Shown here piece by piece: positions 33,579 to 42,535 of a DNA stretch of 64,000 bases. The position numbers and the translations under genes were made by a program. The stretch is from contig NZ_PJCH01000003.1 in assembly GCF_002943565.1 (NCBI RefSeq), positions 256,001 to 320,000 of the forward strand, in the 5' to 3' direction. This stretch comes from Hyphococcus luteus (GTDB lineage Bacteria; Pseudomonadota; Alphaproteobacteria; Caulobacterales; Parvularculaceae). Each line of letters starts with the position of its first letter. The first letter of the stretch is position 1. The notes beneath the pieces were generated by a model. The model saw only the letters and a program-made list of their open reading frames with translations, did no database searches and was not told the origin of the DNA.

Positions 33579-36500
33579 TTAAAAGTCGAAGGAGAAGCCG
33601 CCATAGACATAGCGGCCGACAGAGTTCACCGGCGTGCCGAGGGAGCCGATATCCGGCTCCTGGTCAAACATATTGTTCACGCCGACATACACGTCCGCCT
33701 GATCGTGCACTTCGAAACGGACCTGAACGTCGTGGGTCGATAGAGCTGAAGTACGGCCAGGCTGGAACAGGATCAGGCCCTCATCTTCAGCTGCATCAAA
33801 CTCGTCGATTTCATCGCGATAGACGCGATCGCGGAAACGCCAGCGATAGTTCACCGTCAGCTTGTCATAGAACCAGGTGAAATCGAGCGCTCCGGTGTGA
33901 ACCGGCGCATCGTCGCCGAGCAGCGTCTCCGTTTCGTCGCGCTCCTCATCCGGCGTTTGTCCCGGAAGACTGATCACATCGAGACGCTCAAGATAGCTGC
34001 CCACATAACGCAGATTGAACTGGCCGATATTGGTCAGCCCGACCTCCGCCGGATCGAAGTAATAGTTCACCTCGTAGTCGACGCCCGAGGTTTCGAAATA
34101 GGCCACGTTGATCGGCACCACTTCGAGGAAGCTCAGACCGCCGTCGGAACGGCGCGTGATCAGGTTGCAGAACTCATTGTCGATCGAGGGCAAGTCCACG
34201 CACTGATCCACAATATCCTGGCTCGCCGGGGCGATGATGCCGTCGGTGATGCGCATATTGTAATAGTCGGCCGTGAAGGTCAGGCCCTCGAGCCAGCGCG
34301 GCTGCAAGACAATGCCGGCCGTCCAGGTTTTGGCGGTTTCCTCCGAGAGGTCCGGATTGCCGCCGACAACACCGGGGAACGTGGCGTTCAGGATGTCGTC
34401 GCCTTCAAACGTCCCAGGGTCGACGCCGAGCGGCGTCAGGATCGCCGCACAGTTCGCCGCTCGAAGTCCTGGATCGGCTGCGAGAGGGATATTGTCGATG
34501 TCGCAGGGATCATCCGGCAGGAAGAAGGACTGGTTCTGCGGATTGAAGAGTTCGGCGATGTTCGGCGCGCGCACGGCGACCGAATACGTGCCGCGGAAAC
34601 GTATATCGTCAACCGGCTTGTAGACGCCGCCAACCTGCCACGCGAGCGTGGAGCCGATGGTGGAGTAATCGGACACCCGGAACGCGGCGTCCACAGAAAA
34701 CTCTTCCGCGAAAGGCTTGTCTGCAATGAGCGGCACCGAGACTTCGCCAAACCCTTCGAAGACATTGTAGCCGCCCACAGTCGGAAAGATTTCGTTGCCG
34801 AAGGTGAAGCCTTGCGTATCGATCAGCGGCGGATTGTCCTCGCTGTCTTCTTCACGGTATTCGCCGCCAAGAGCAAAGGAGACCGGACCGGCCGGCAGCT
34901 CGAAGACGCCGGCAGTGTCGCCGCGCAAGACCATCGTTACGACCATTTGCTCGACCGATGCTTCGCGAAGACTGTCGTCATTGACGAAATCAATCGCCGC
35001 TTGCGAGGCGTTGCCCAGCCCGAAAAGATTCAACGGTTCACAACCGCTGTTCGGGCCCGGCGTGAAATACGGCGTGGTGCCGAAATTGCCCGGCGTCACA
35101 GTCGTATTGAATGCATCGAAATAGCCGAGGAAGCCAAAACCGCCCGGGAATGGTATCTGAGGCGGCAGCGCATTCGGATCGAGATTGGAGCGGCAGGTCG
35201 GCTCGTTTGTCGCCGGATCGATCACGGCGTCCATCGCCGCATAGAAGCGGTCAAGGACGAGGTTGTTCTCCGAGATAAGTCTTTCATCAGTACGGCCATA
35301 AACGAACGACATGTCAAAGCCGAGATTGTCGAAACTATCCGGCAGGATCGTCGTTTCAAGACCGGCGGCGACGCGATAGGTCCGTCTGCGGATGTCCTCC
35401 GCGCGGCGGCCAAGTTCGAACGTGTCATGAGAAATGAAGACCGTATCCGCGCCCGCCATGTTCGCCGCATCCGCAATTGTCTGCGGCACGAACGGGTTGT
35501 CCGCAACGACAATCGGAATGAGATCGCTGAAGGCCGGGCTGCTCGTGGCGTAAGAATCGACCTGGGCGAATTTCAGCTCCAGGAAGCCGCGGACATTCGG
35601 ATTGAACTCGTAATGCGTATTGACGTTGGCGACATAGCGCTCGATGTCTGACGTCAGACTTCCAGTGAAAGAGCTGATCCGGGTCGAGCTGCCGCCGATG
35701 GAGTTGCGGAAGGCGATTACCTCGCCCTGCTCGTAAGGATCGCCGTCGCCTTCATAATCGAACAACAGATCAAAGCCGTCGAAAAAGTCGATGGCGACGC
35801 CGCCCTGAGGGCTCGCGAAGCGGATGGTCGCGTCCTGCAGGAACACGCGCTGGCGAACATCGCCGTTCGGATCAAAATCCGGGTTGTCGAGCAGCGTGTA
35901 ATAGCCGTCATTTGCAAAATCGCGATCGCTGGAATCGATGCCGTTTTCTTTGGAGTATTCGAAAGAAAACATGATATTGCCGCGATCGTCCGCGAAATTC
36001 TTGCCCGCGGTGACGCTGCCGAAATATCTGGCCGCATCGCCATGGTCCGGCGTCAGCCCGCCCTGACCGCGCACCGAAACGCCTTCAAAATCGTCCTTCA
36101 GAACGAAGTTGACCGCGCCGGTCACCGCATCCGCGCCGTAGATCGACGAGGCGCCGCCGGTCAGCACATCGACGCGCTCGATCATGTCGACCGGAATGGT
36201 GTTGATGTCCACGGCGGTCGATCCGCCCGAACCGCCCACATGCCGGCGGCCATTGACGAGAACCAGCGTCCTGTTGGAGCCGAGGTTGCGCAGGTTTAGC
36301 GTATTGAGACCCGTTGCGCCGATGCCGCCGCCAAGGGTTGCGTCGTCATTGTCGACAGACCCGACAAGGGCCGGCACTTCATTCAACAGCTCGACGAGGT
36401 TGGTCTCGCCCGAACGTTGGATATTAGTGGCGTCGATCGTTGTGACAGGCGACGGCGCGTCCAGGGCAGGTCTTGCGATCCGCGTGCCGGTGACAAGAAT

Positions 36501-36614
36501 ATTGTCTTCGCCAAGATCTTCATCCTGGGCATAAGCTCCAGCCGTCAACATCGCGCCTGCGGATGCGGTCGACAACAGCGCAAGCAAACTCCTGCGCATC
36601 AGGTTTTTTGACAT
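33579..36614 (-). CDS. TonB-dependent outer-membrane receptor (second paralogue)
   Basis: 1011 aa from ATG 36614 (GGGAG 8 nt upstream). The signal peptide (RRSLLALLSTASAGAMLTAG... to YAQ) is close to that of the neighbour. The plug has ILVTGTRIARPALDAPSPVTTID, LRNLGSNRTLVLVNGRRHVGG and GGASSIYGADAVTGAVNFVLK (given here as consecutive motifs). The barrel ends YGGFSFDF. Same family as the downstream receptor but diverged in the barrel, suggesting different ligands. It has its own terminator. Confidence 0.95.
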   Translation of the reverse strand: MSKNLMRRSLLALLSTASAGAMLTAGAYAQDEDLGEDNILVTGTRIARPALDAPSPVTTIDATNIQRSGETNLVELLNEVPALVGSVDNDDATLGGGIGATGLNTLNLRNLGSNRTLVLVNGRRHVGGSGGSTAVDINTIPVDMIERVDVLTGGASSIYGADAVTGAVNFVLKDDFEGVSVRGQGGLTPDHGDAARYFGSVTAGKNFADDRGNIMFSFEYSKENGIDSSDRDFANDGYYTLLDNPDFDPNGDVRQRVFLQDATIRFASPQGGVAIDFFDGFDLLFDYEGDGDPYEQGEVIAFRNSIGGSSTRISSFTGSLTSDIERYVANVNTHYEFNPNVRGFLELKFAQVDSYATSSPAFSDLIPIVVADNPFVPQTIADAANMAGADTVFISHDTFELGRRAEDIRRRTYRVAAGLETTILPDSFDNLGFDMSFVYGRTDERLISENNLVLDRFYAAMDAVIDPATNEPTCRSNLDPNALPPQIPFPGGFGFLGYFDAFNTTVTPGNFGTTPYFTPGPNSGCEPLNLFGLGNASQAAIDFVNDDSLREASVEQMVVTMVLRGDTAGVFELPAGPVSFALGGEYREEDSEDNPPLIDTQGFTFGNEIFPTVGGYNVFEGFGEVSVPLIADKPFAEEFSVDAAFRVSDYSTIGSTLAWQVGGVYKPVDDIRFRGTYSVAVRAPNIAELFNPQNQSFFLPDDPCDIDNIPLAADPGLRAANCAAILTPLGVDPGTFEGDDILNATFPGVVGGNPDLSEETAKTWTAGIVLQPRWLEGLTFTADYYNMRITDGIIAPASQDIVDQCVDLPSIDNEFCNLITRRSDGGLSFLEVVPINVAYFETSGVDYEVNYYFDPAEVGLTNIGQFNLRYVGSYLERLDVISLPGQTPDEERDETETLLGDDAPVHTGALDFTWFYDKLTVNYRWRFRDRVYRDEIDEFDAAEDEGLILFQPGRTSALSTHDVQVRFEVHDQADVYVGVNNMFDQEPDIGSLGTPVNSVGRYVYGGFSFDF

Positions 36615-36843
36615 AATTAATGCTCCCATATAGTCCGGTGAGACAGGAACGCCCTCTTAATATTCCCCGCAGAATAAGCCCCGGCGCCCCTGCCGTTGCC
36701 TATGACTATATCGAAACCGCAGCGAGGCTCACGCCCCTCATTACGAATTGTGAAAAGCAGATTGCGTTAGACCGTGATCTGTTGCTGTTAAACAACAGAG
36801 TTTTCTCTTTCATAAGTAAAAGCAAAGACTTGAGGTCAAAGAA

Positions 36844-36872
36844 AAGGCCGCCCGAAGGCGGCCTTTTTCGCA
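36844..36872 (-). terminator. Intrinsic terminator of rpsD
   Basis: On the minus strand AAAAAGGCCGCC-TTCG-GGCGGCCTTTTCTTT: 7-bp GC stem, UUCG tetraloop and U-run, 18-46 bp after the rpsD stop. Confidence 0.9.
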
Positions 36873-36889
36873 AGATCGGCAACGTCAGT

Positions 36890-37507
36890 TTATGACGAAT
36901 AATATTCGACGACCAGATTCGGCTCCATGGTGCACTGATAAGGCACCTCGGCGAATTCCGGCACGCGCATATAGGTGACGGTCATTTTCTTCGGGTCCAC
37001 CTCGAGATATTCCGGGATGTCCCGCTCGGCGCTTTGAAGGGCTTCGAGCACCAGCGCCATGTTCTTGGATTTTTCTTTGATTTCAACCACATCGCCGGGC
37101 TTCAGCCGCGCAGACGGGATATTGGTGCGAACGCCGTTCACTTTCACATGGCCGTGGTTGATAAATTGCCGCGCCGCAAACACGGTGGGCACGAATTTCG
37201 CGCGATAAACAATGGCGTCGAGACGGCTTTCCAGAAGCCCGATGAGAAGCTCGGCGGTGTTGCCGCGCTGGCGGACGGCTTCGTTATAGATCCGCTCGAA
37301 GTGCTTTTCGGAGATGTTGCCGTAATAGCCCTTGAGCTTCTGCTTGGCCATGAGCTGCAGACCGAAGTCCGACAGCTTGCCCTTGCGGCGCTGGCCGTGC
37401 ATGCCGGGCCCGTAATCGCGTTTGTTGATGGGAGATTTCGGCCGGCCCCAGACGTTTTCGCCGACCCGGCGGTCAAGCTTGTGCTTGGCGCTGTTGCGCT
37501 TCGACAT
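36890..37507 (-). CDS. rpsD: 30S ribosomal protein S4
   Basis: Primary 16S rRNA-binding protein that nucleates small-subunit assembly. ATG 37507 is preceded by GAGGATAAA and gives 205 aa beginning [20 protein letters not shown], the usual alphaproteobacterial S4 start. An upstream in-frame ATG at 37576 is not used. The S4 RNA-binding domain ([31 protein letters not shown], seen in sequence) is intact. Standing alone outside the alpha operon is normal for the group. Confidence 0.97.
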   Translation of the reverse strand: MSKRNSAKHKLDRRVGENVWGRPKSPINKRDYGPGMHGQRRKGKLSDFGLQLMAKQKLKGYYGNISEKHFERIYNEAVRQRGNTAELLIGLLESRLDAIVYRAKFVPTVFAARQFINHGHVKVNGVRTNIPSARLKPGDVVEIKEKSKNMALVLEALQSAERDIPEYLEVDPKKMTVTYMRVPEFAEVPYQCTMEPNLVVEYYSS

Positions 37508-37678
37508 TTTATCCTCGTTTTCCGGCGCGGCCCGGCCCCGGGGCCCATCCCCGAAGCGATTAAAACGGCGGTCCACGCGCCACCCGTCAGAAGCGCGCGG
37601 AATTACCGGTGGGGGACGGGAATGTCAACGTTCTCGGGCCGGAAAGCGCGGGCATATCGCGATTTTCCGCCCAAAACA

Positions 37679-37712
37679 GCGAAAAGCCCGCCGGATGGCG
37701 GGCTTTTCGAAT
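37679..37712. terminator. Bidirectional terminator after the VPLPA-CTERM gene
   Basis: GAAAAGCCCGCC-GGAT-GGCGGGCTTTTC, perfect symmetric hairpin with A-run and T-run on both sides. It lies about 25-57 bp 3' of the minus-strand VPLPA-CTERM gene and upstream of rpsD, insulating the two. Confidence 0.85.
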
Positions 37713-37735
37713 TTCGGTGCGCTGCGCTGAAGCGC

Positions 37736-38332
37736 TTAAGCGGCTTTCTTGCGGCGGCCTGCGAAGCCAAGCCCGCCGAGGCCGGCGATCATCAGCCACG
37801 CGGCGGCCGGCAGCGGAACCTCTGACACGCTATCGCGAAGATAAACAGAGATATGGCTGATGTCTTTCAGCGCGCCCGTCGCTTTGTAAAACGGCGACGT
37901 ATACTCTCCGCTCAGGCTGCTCACCAGATAGGCGACGACAACGCCCGGAAGAGCGGTCTGGCCGTCTTTGAAGACAAGCATGACATCGAGCCCGTCGAGA
38001 GAGCTGAGCCCTGTCAGTTCCCAACTGCCGAACTCGGAGTCTCCCTCGATGATAAGACCGACCGTATCGGGCCCTTCATCGACCGCGCCGAACCCATTAT
38101 CGGCTTCGTCCTTCGCGTCGAAAGTCCAGTCGTCGTATCCGAAAAACATTTCGGAATTCACGACCGCCTCGGAATCATTCGTCGCCGAATTCGAATACTG
38201 GCAGGCTGACGTCGGCGTTACGTTGCCGCTGACATCCGGTGTTCCATCGGAACAGTTCACGGCTGCTGCATTGGCCGCGCCATAGCCGAGCGCCGCTGTT
38301 GCAGCCGCGATTGATACGAGCTTCTTGATCAC
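37736..38332 (-). CDS. VPLPA-CTERM sorting-domain surface protein
   Basis: Exported protein of 198 aa. The GTG at 38332 is preceded by AGGGGG at a 6-nt spacing and begins a signal peptide (MIKKLVSIAAATAALGYGAANA). The body is acidic and Asn/Ser/Gly-rich with no recognised domain. The C-terminus is VPLPAAAWLMIAGLGGLGFAG then RRKKAA, the tripartite VPLPA-CTERM signal recognised by exosortase: motif, hydrophobic helix, basic tail. This predicts membrane processing and attachment to the cell surface or matrix. No exosortase gene is in the window. Confidence 0.88.
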   Translation of the reverse strand: MIKKLVSIAAATAALGYGAANAAAVNCSDGTPDVSGNVTPTSACQYSNSATNDSEAVVNSEMFFGYDDWTFDAKDEADNGFGAVDEGPDTVGLIIEGDSEFGSWELTGLSSLDGLDVMLVFKDGQTALPGVVVAYLVSSLSGEYTSPFYKATGALKDISHISVYLRDSVSEVPLPAAAWLMIAGLGGLGFAGRRKKAA

Positions 38333-38514
38333 TTTAGTCCCCCTGGACAAAACAGTTACTACCGTCCAGAAAAACCACGAAGAAAGCCCTTTCGCAAGGG
38401 GTTTTCAGCGCTAACGGCCGGAAAATATGTGCAAACAATGCGCAACTGCTCGCCGCTTGCGCGCACCTATTTAAGCCCTCAACCTATGCGCGAAAATTCA
38501 CCATTAACCCGCGC

Positions 38515-40026
38515 TCAATGGGCGGCGGCGCGGACGCTGTATTCGGAAAAGTCGGGCCGCTTCATCTCTTTCAGGTAAGTCCGCACATTGTGCGGATAGA
38601 GCGTGAAGTTCCGGCCATTCTCATCCACATACCAGGCGCCGCAACGGGTCGCCCAGACGCGCTCCTGCAGATCGCGCTGAATGCGATCGTCGTAAGCCTT
38701 CGCCGCTTCTTCGCGCGGCTCGATCAGGGTGCCCTCCCCGGCCCGGCGAATGAGGTCGATGACGTAATTCACCTGCGCCTCGATCATCAGCACGACAGAG
38801 TTGTGTCCGAGGCCGGAATTGGGTCCGAGCAGCATGAAGAAATTCGGAAAGCCCGGCGCGGCGATCGTGCGATGCGCGGCAATGCCGTCTTTCCAGGCTT
38901 CGCGCAGGCTCCGGCCGGAAGGACCCGCAACATCGATCGATTCCAGGATGTCGAACGGTTTGAACCCGGTGGCGAGGATGACGACATCCGCCGAACGCTC
39001 CCGGCCGTCTTTCGTCCTGACGCCCGCCTCCGTGATTTCGGCGACGCCGTCGGTGACGAGATCGACATTGTCTTTCTGGATCGCTTGCAGATAGTTGTCC
39101 GAGATCAGGATTCGCTTACAGCCGACCTCGTAAGCCGGGGTCAGCTTCGCCCGCAGGTCGGGATCTTGGACCTGTTCTTCGAGGTGCTTTTTGAAGGTCT
39201 TGCGGACAAGACCCTTGACGTAATTCTCGTTCTTTTTGAACGCGCTGAACCGCCATTCAAGAAGCGTGAAATAAAACCCGCGATAAGCGCGCGCGAGAAG
39301 CGGGACTTTTTCGAAAAGCCCCTGCAGCCATTTCGGATAGGCGTAACTCTGGCGCGGCATCACCCAGTTGGGCGTTCTTTGATAGACGTCGAGATGCGCG
39401 ACCTTGTCGACGATCTCCGGAATGACCTGAATGGCGCTCGCCGCCGAGCCGATCATGGCGACGCGCTTGCCCGTCAAATCCACATCCTGGCGCCATTGCG
39501 CGGTGTGAAACATCGGCCCCTTGAAAGCGTCGAGGCCGGGAATGTCCGGCACGTTCGGCTCGTGCAGCCCGCCAAGGCCGCTGACGACGTAATCCGCCGT
39601 CACGCAGGAGCCGTCTGCGAAATCGACCGTCCATTCGGCTCCGTCATGGCGGATGGCGGTCACCTTTTTGCCGAAAGCGATGCGCGGATAGAGATCGTAT
39701 TTGCGCGCGCAGGCCTTCATGTAGTCCCAGATCTCGCCGCCCGGCGAAAAGCGCCGCGACCAGTGCGGGTTGGGCTCGAAGGAAAACGAGTAGAGATGCG
39801 AGGGCACGTCGCAGGCGATGCCGGGATAGACATTCTCCCGCCAGGTGCCGCCGACTTCGTCGGCCTTTTCATAGATGACGAAGTTTTCGAAGCCTTCCTG
39901 ACGCAGCCGGATCGCCATGCCCATGCCGGAAAAGCCGGCCCCGAGAATGGCGATGCGCGGGCCCTTGCCGGTCTTCGCCAAAACCGGCGCGGCGGCGTCG
40001 AGACGGGTTCTGTGATCGTCAGCCAT
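38515..40026 (-). CDS. Flavin-containing (Baeyer-Villiger-type) monooxygenase
   Basis: FAD/NADPH-dependent oxygenase. 503 aa. The first Rossmann motif GAGFSGMGMAIRL is at about 29-41, YEKADEVGGTWREN follows, and the Baeyer-Villiger fingerprint FKGPMFHTAQW (FxGxxxHxxxW) is near 160. The second Rossmann motif is IGSAASAIQ. C-terminal LGPNSGLGHNS is typical. Substrates of this group are ketones, aldehydes or terpenoids; the actual one is unknown. Monocistronic, facing a 300-bp repeat region. Confidence 0.92.
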   Translation of the reverse strand: MADDHRTRLDAAAPVLAKTGKGPRIAILGAGFSGMGMAIRLRQEGFENFVIYEKADEVGGTWRENVYPGIACDVPSHLYSFSFEPNPHWSRRFSPGGEIWDYMKACARKYDLYPRIAFGKKVTAIRHDGAEWTVDFADGSCVTADYVVSGLGGLHEPNVPDIPGLDAFKGPMFHTAQWRQDVDLTGKRVAMIGSAASAIQVIPEIVDKVAHLDVYQRTPNWVMPRQSYAYPKWLQGLFEKVPLLARAYRGFYFTLLEWRFSAFKKNENYVKGLVRKTFKKHLEEQVQDPDLRAKLTPAYEVGCKRILISDNYLQAIQKDNVDLVTDGVAEITEAGVRTKDGRERSADVVILATGFKPFDILESIDVAGPSGRSLREAWKDGIAAHRTIAAPGFPNFFMLLGPNSGLGHNSVVLMIEAQVNYVIDLIRRAGEGTLIEPREEAAKAYDDRIQRDLQERVWATRCGAWYVDENGRNFTLYPHNVRTYLKEMKRPDFSEYSVRAAAH

Positions 40027-40143
40027 TGCAACCGTCAGTCATGGGCCCCTCCCTTAAGGGGTGGCGGCTCTTGATGCGCCCGCCTTTTTACACTGATTAG
40101 TTTACCGTCTGTTGCATCCCCTCTTCAAGAGCGGGGCGCAGCC

Positions 40144-40332
40144 TAGAGCCCGAACGGATATTCACCACAACCATGCAAATGAGGGTTTGTCAGACGTTCG
40201 CCAGCCGGAAAACGATGCATCTCGGGCTCTAAAACGAAAGAATAAGAGCCTGGCGGCGTATCGTGCTGCGGTCGGCTGACGTCTGATCATCGTAATTTTT
40301 GCTCCATTGCCAGATTTTCGGTCAGGCTCTTA
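40144..40332. repeat. 189-bp double-hairpin intergenic repeat, copy B
   Basis: Same design as copy A: unit 1 TAGAGCC (40144-40150) to GGGCTCTAA (40224-40232), a 10-bp spacer ending AAAGAA, and unit 2 TAAGAGCC (40243-40250) to GGCTCTTA (40325-40332). The internal blocks match copy A as its reverse complement, for example CAGACGTTCGCCAGCC in unit 1 against GGCTGGCGAACGTCTG in unit 2 of copy A. The last TTA provides the TAA stop of the malic enzyme gene. The rest of the 40027-40329 gap shows no gene. Confidence 0.85.
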
Positions 40333-41709
40333 GAGCGCCTGCAGGGCGAGGGCGAGTTTTTCGAGCCGCGCCCGGTAAGCGCCCATGTCCCGGATCGGGG
40401 CGGCGGCGACGCCTTCTTTCATCGCCGCTTCGGCCACGGCGGCGGCCACTGCCGGCAGGAGCCGCGGATCGAAGGCTTTCGGCAGGATATAGCCCGGCCC
40501 GAACTCGAATGTCTCATCCGGGTAAGCGGCGCGCACCGACTGCGGCGTCTCCATCTGCGCCACGGCGCCGATGGCCTTGGCGGCGGCGAGCGTCATGCCT
40601 TTGGTGACGGTCTTCGCCGCAACGTCGAGGGCGCCGCGGAAAAGAAACGGAAAGCAGAGCACATTGTTGACCTGGTTCGGATAGTCAGAGCGCCCGGTGG
40701 CGACGATGGCGCCAGACGCGGCTTCGACCGCGTCTTCTGGCCAGATTTCCGGCTCGGGATTGGCGAGGGCGAAAATGATCGGCTCGGCGTTCATGGTTCT
40801 GACCATGGCGGGCGTCAGAAGCCCGCGCCGGGAAACCCCGAGAAAGAAATCCGCGCCCTCCACCGCGTCGGCGAGCGTGCGCTTTTTCGTTTTGACGGCG
40901 TAAGTCGCCTTCTGGCCGGACATGCCTTGCTTGCGGCCCTCATAGACGACGCCTGTACTGTCCGTGAGCAGAATGTTTTCCTTTTTCGCCCCGCCGGCGA
41001 TCAGAAGTTCGACGCAGGCGATGGCCGCGGCGCCCGCGCCGGAGACAGCGATCTTAATGTCGGCGAGCTTGCGCCCGCTCAAGGTCAGCGCATTCAAAAG
41101 CCCCGCCAGCACGCACACGCCCGTGCCGTGCTGGTCGTCATGAAAGACCGGAATTTTCGTGCGTTCGCGGGCGAGCCGCTCCACCTCGAAACATTGCGGC
41201 GCCTTGATGTCTTCAAGATTGATCCCGCCGAAACCGGACTGCACGGCGACGATGAGATCGGCGAGCTTTCCCGGGTCGTTTTCATCGACGCACAGATCCA
41301 CCGCATCGACGCCGGCGAAACGTTTGAAGAGCGCCGCCTTGCCCTCCATGACGGGCTTGGCCGCTTCCGGCCCGATATCGCCGAGCCCGAGGACAGCCGT
41401 GCCGTTGGTGACGATGGCGACGAGATTGGCGCAGCTGGTGTAGATCCGCAAGGCGGCGCTGTCTTTTTCGATTTCGCGGCAGGCGGCGGCCACACCCGGC
41501 GAATAGGCGAGCGAGAGATCGCGCTGCGTCGACATGGGTTTGGTGGGCACGCACTCCATTTTGCCCGGCGGCGCCTGGCGGTGATAGTCGAGCGCGTCTT
41601 CGTCGAGAGAAGGCCGCGGCTTTTTCTCTTTCGCCCGCGCCTCGTAAAGCGCCGCATAGGACGTTTTGGTCTCGTCCCGGCGCCTGGCCTTGAACAGCTT
41701 GTCGAACAT
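40330..41709 (-). CDS. NADP-dependent malic enzyme (short form)
   Basis: Oxidative decarboxylation of malate to pyruvate. The frame is open to 42015, but ATG 41709 begins the conserved protein (MFDKLFKARRRDE), giving 459 aa. It contains YSPGVAAACREIEKD, GLGDIGPEAAKPVMEGKA, VFHDDQHGTG and the Rossmann motif SGAGAAAIACVELL. The C-terminal phosphotransacetylase-like domain found in about 760-aa alphaproteobacterial MaeB proteins is missing, with the stop supplied by the repeat at 40144-40332. It may be a natural short form or a repeat-truncated one. Confidence 0.9.
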   Translation of the reverse strand: MFDKLFKARRRDETKTSYAALYEARAKEKKPRPSLDEDALDYHRQAPPGKMECVPTKPMSTQRDLSLAYSPGVAAACREIEKDSAALRIYTSCANLVAIVTNGTAVLGLGDIGPEAAKPVMEGKAALFKRFAGVDAVDLCVDENDPGKLADLIVAVQSGFGGINLEDIKAPQCFEVERLARERTKIPVFHDDQHGTGVCVLAGLLNALTLSGRKLADIKIAVSGAGAAAIACVELLIAGGAKKENILLTDSTGVVYEGRKQGMSGQKATYAVKTKKRTLADAVEGADFFLGVSRRGLLTPAMVRTMNAEPIIFALANPEPEIWPEDAVEAASGAIVATGRSDYPNQVNNVLCFPFLFRGALDVAAKTVTKGMTLAAAKAIGAVAQMETPQSVRAAYPDETFEFGPGYILPKAFDPRLLPAVAAAVAEAAMKEGVAAAPIRDMGAYRARLEKLALALQAL

Positions 41710-41753
41710 GAAACGCCCCCGATACCCCGGCCGCCCCCTGCGGCTGTCGCCAG

Positions 41754-42509
41754 TTAAGACCGGATGGAGAAAGGCGTAAAGGCCGTATCCGTGTCGTAGA
41801 CGTCGACGCCCTCGGCTTTTTTCAGCATCGCCACCACGCGATAGGTCACCGGCGTCAAAACCGCCTCCCAAAGCACTTTCAGGACATAATTGGTGATCAT
41901 GACGGTGACGACCGACGCGACAGGCCAGCCCGCCGTCCCCAGAAACGCGACGGGATAGAAAATCAGGCTGTCGACGCCCTGCCCCACCACGGTCGATCCG
42001 ATCGTCCTTTGCCACAAATGCTTGCCGCCGGAGGCGACTTTCATCCGGGCCATGACGAAGGCGTTGGAAAGCTCGCCCGCCCAGAAGGCCAGGATCGAGG
42101 CGAACACAATGCGCGGGGTGAGGCCGAACACCATTTCATAAGCTTCCTGTCCGCCCCAGCCCGGCGCCGGGGGAATGGCGACCACCACCCAGGCCATGAA
42201 CGCCATGAACAGGACCGCCGCAAAGCCCGCCCAGACGACCCGCCGCGCGCGGGCGTAACCATAAACTTCGGTCAGGACGTCGCCGAGCACATAGGACAAA
42301 GGGAAGAAAAGAATGCCGGCGCCGAACATGCCGACATTCCAGCTTCCGATATGAAGCTCGAAGAATTGCGCCTGTTTCGCCGCGCCGATGAGGTTCGAGC
42401 AGATGAGGATCGCCACGAACGCCGCCATGGCGAAGTCGTAATATTTGAAGCGATGCAGATGCAGCGCATCCGCATGCTCGATGCGTTCAATGACCAGTTT
42501 TTCAGCCAA
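41754..42509 (-). CDS. YhhQ/VUT-family queuosine precursor transporter
   Basis: Integral membrane protein of 251 aa with six or seven TM helices. Motifs FPLSYVLGDVLTEVYGYARAR, FWAGELSNAFVMARMK and the C-terminal VGQGVDSLIFYP are typical of the vitamin-uptake-like YhhQ family that imports preQ0/preQ1-type 7-deazaguanines. ATG 42509. 26 bp after the amidohydrolase gene on the same strand and 44 bp before malic enzyme. Confidence 0.9.
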   Translation of the reverse strand: MAEKLVIERIEHADALHLHRFKYYDFAMAAFVAILICSNLIGAAKQAQFFELHIGSWNVGMFGAGILFFPLSYVLGDVLTEVYGYARARRVVWAGFAAVLFMAFMAWVVVAIPPAPGWGGQEAYEMVFGLTPRIVFASILAFWAGELSNAFVMARMKVASGGKHLWQRTIGSTVVGQGVDSLIFYPVAFLGTAGWPVASVVTVMITNYVLKVLWEAVLTPVTYRVVAMLKKAEGVDVYDTDTAFTPFSIRS

Positions 42510-42535
42510 ACCGGCGTCCTTTTCGCTTCGGCGCG

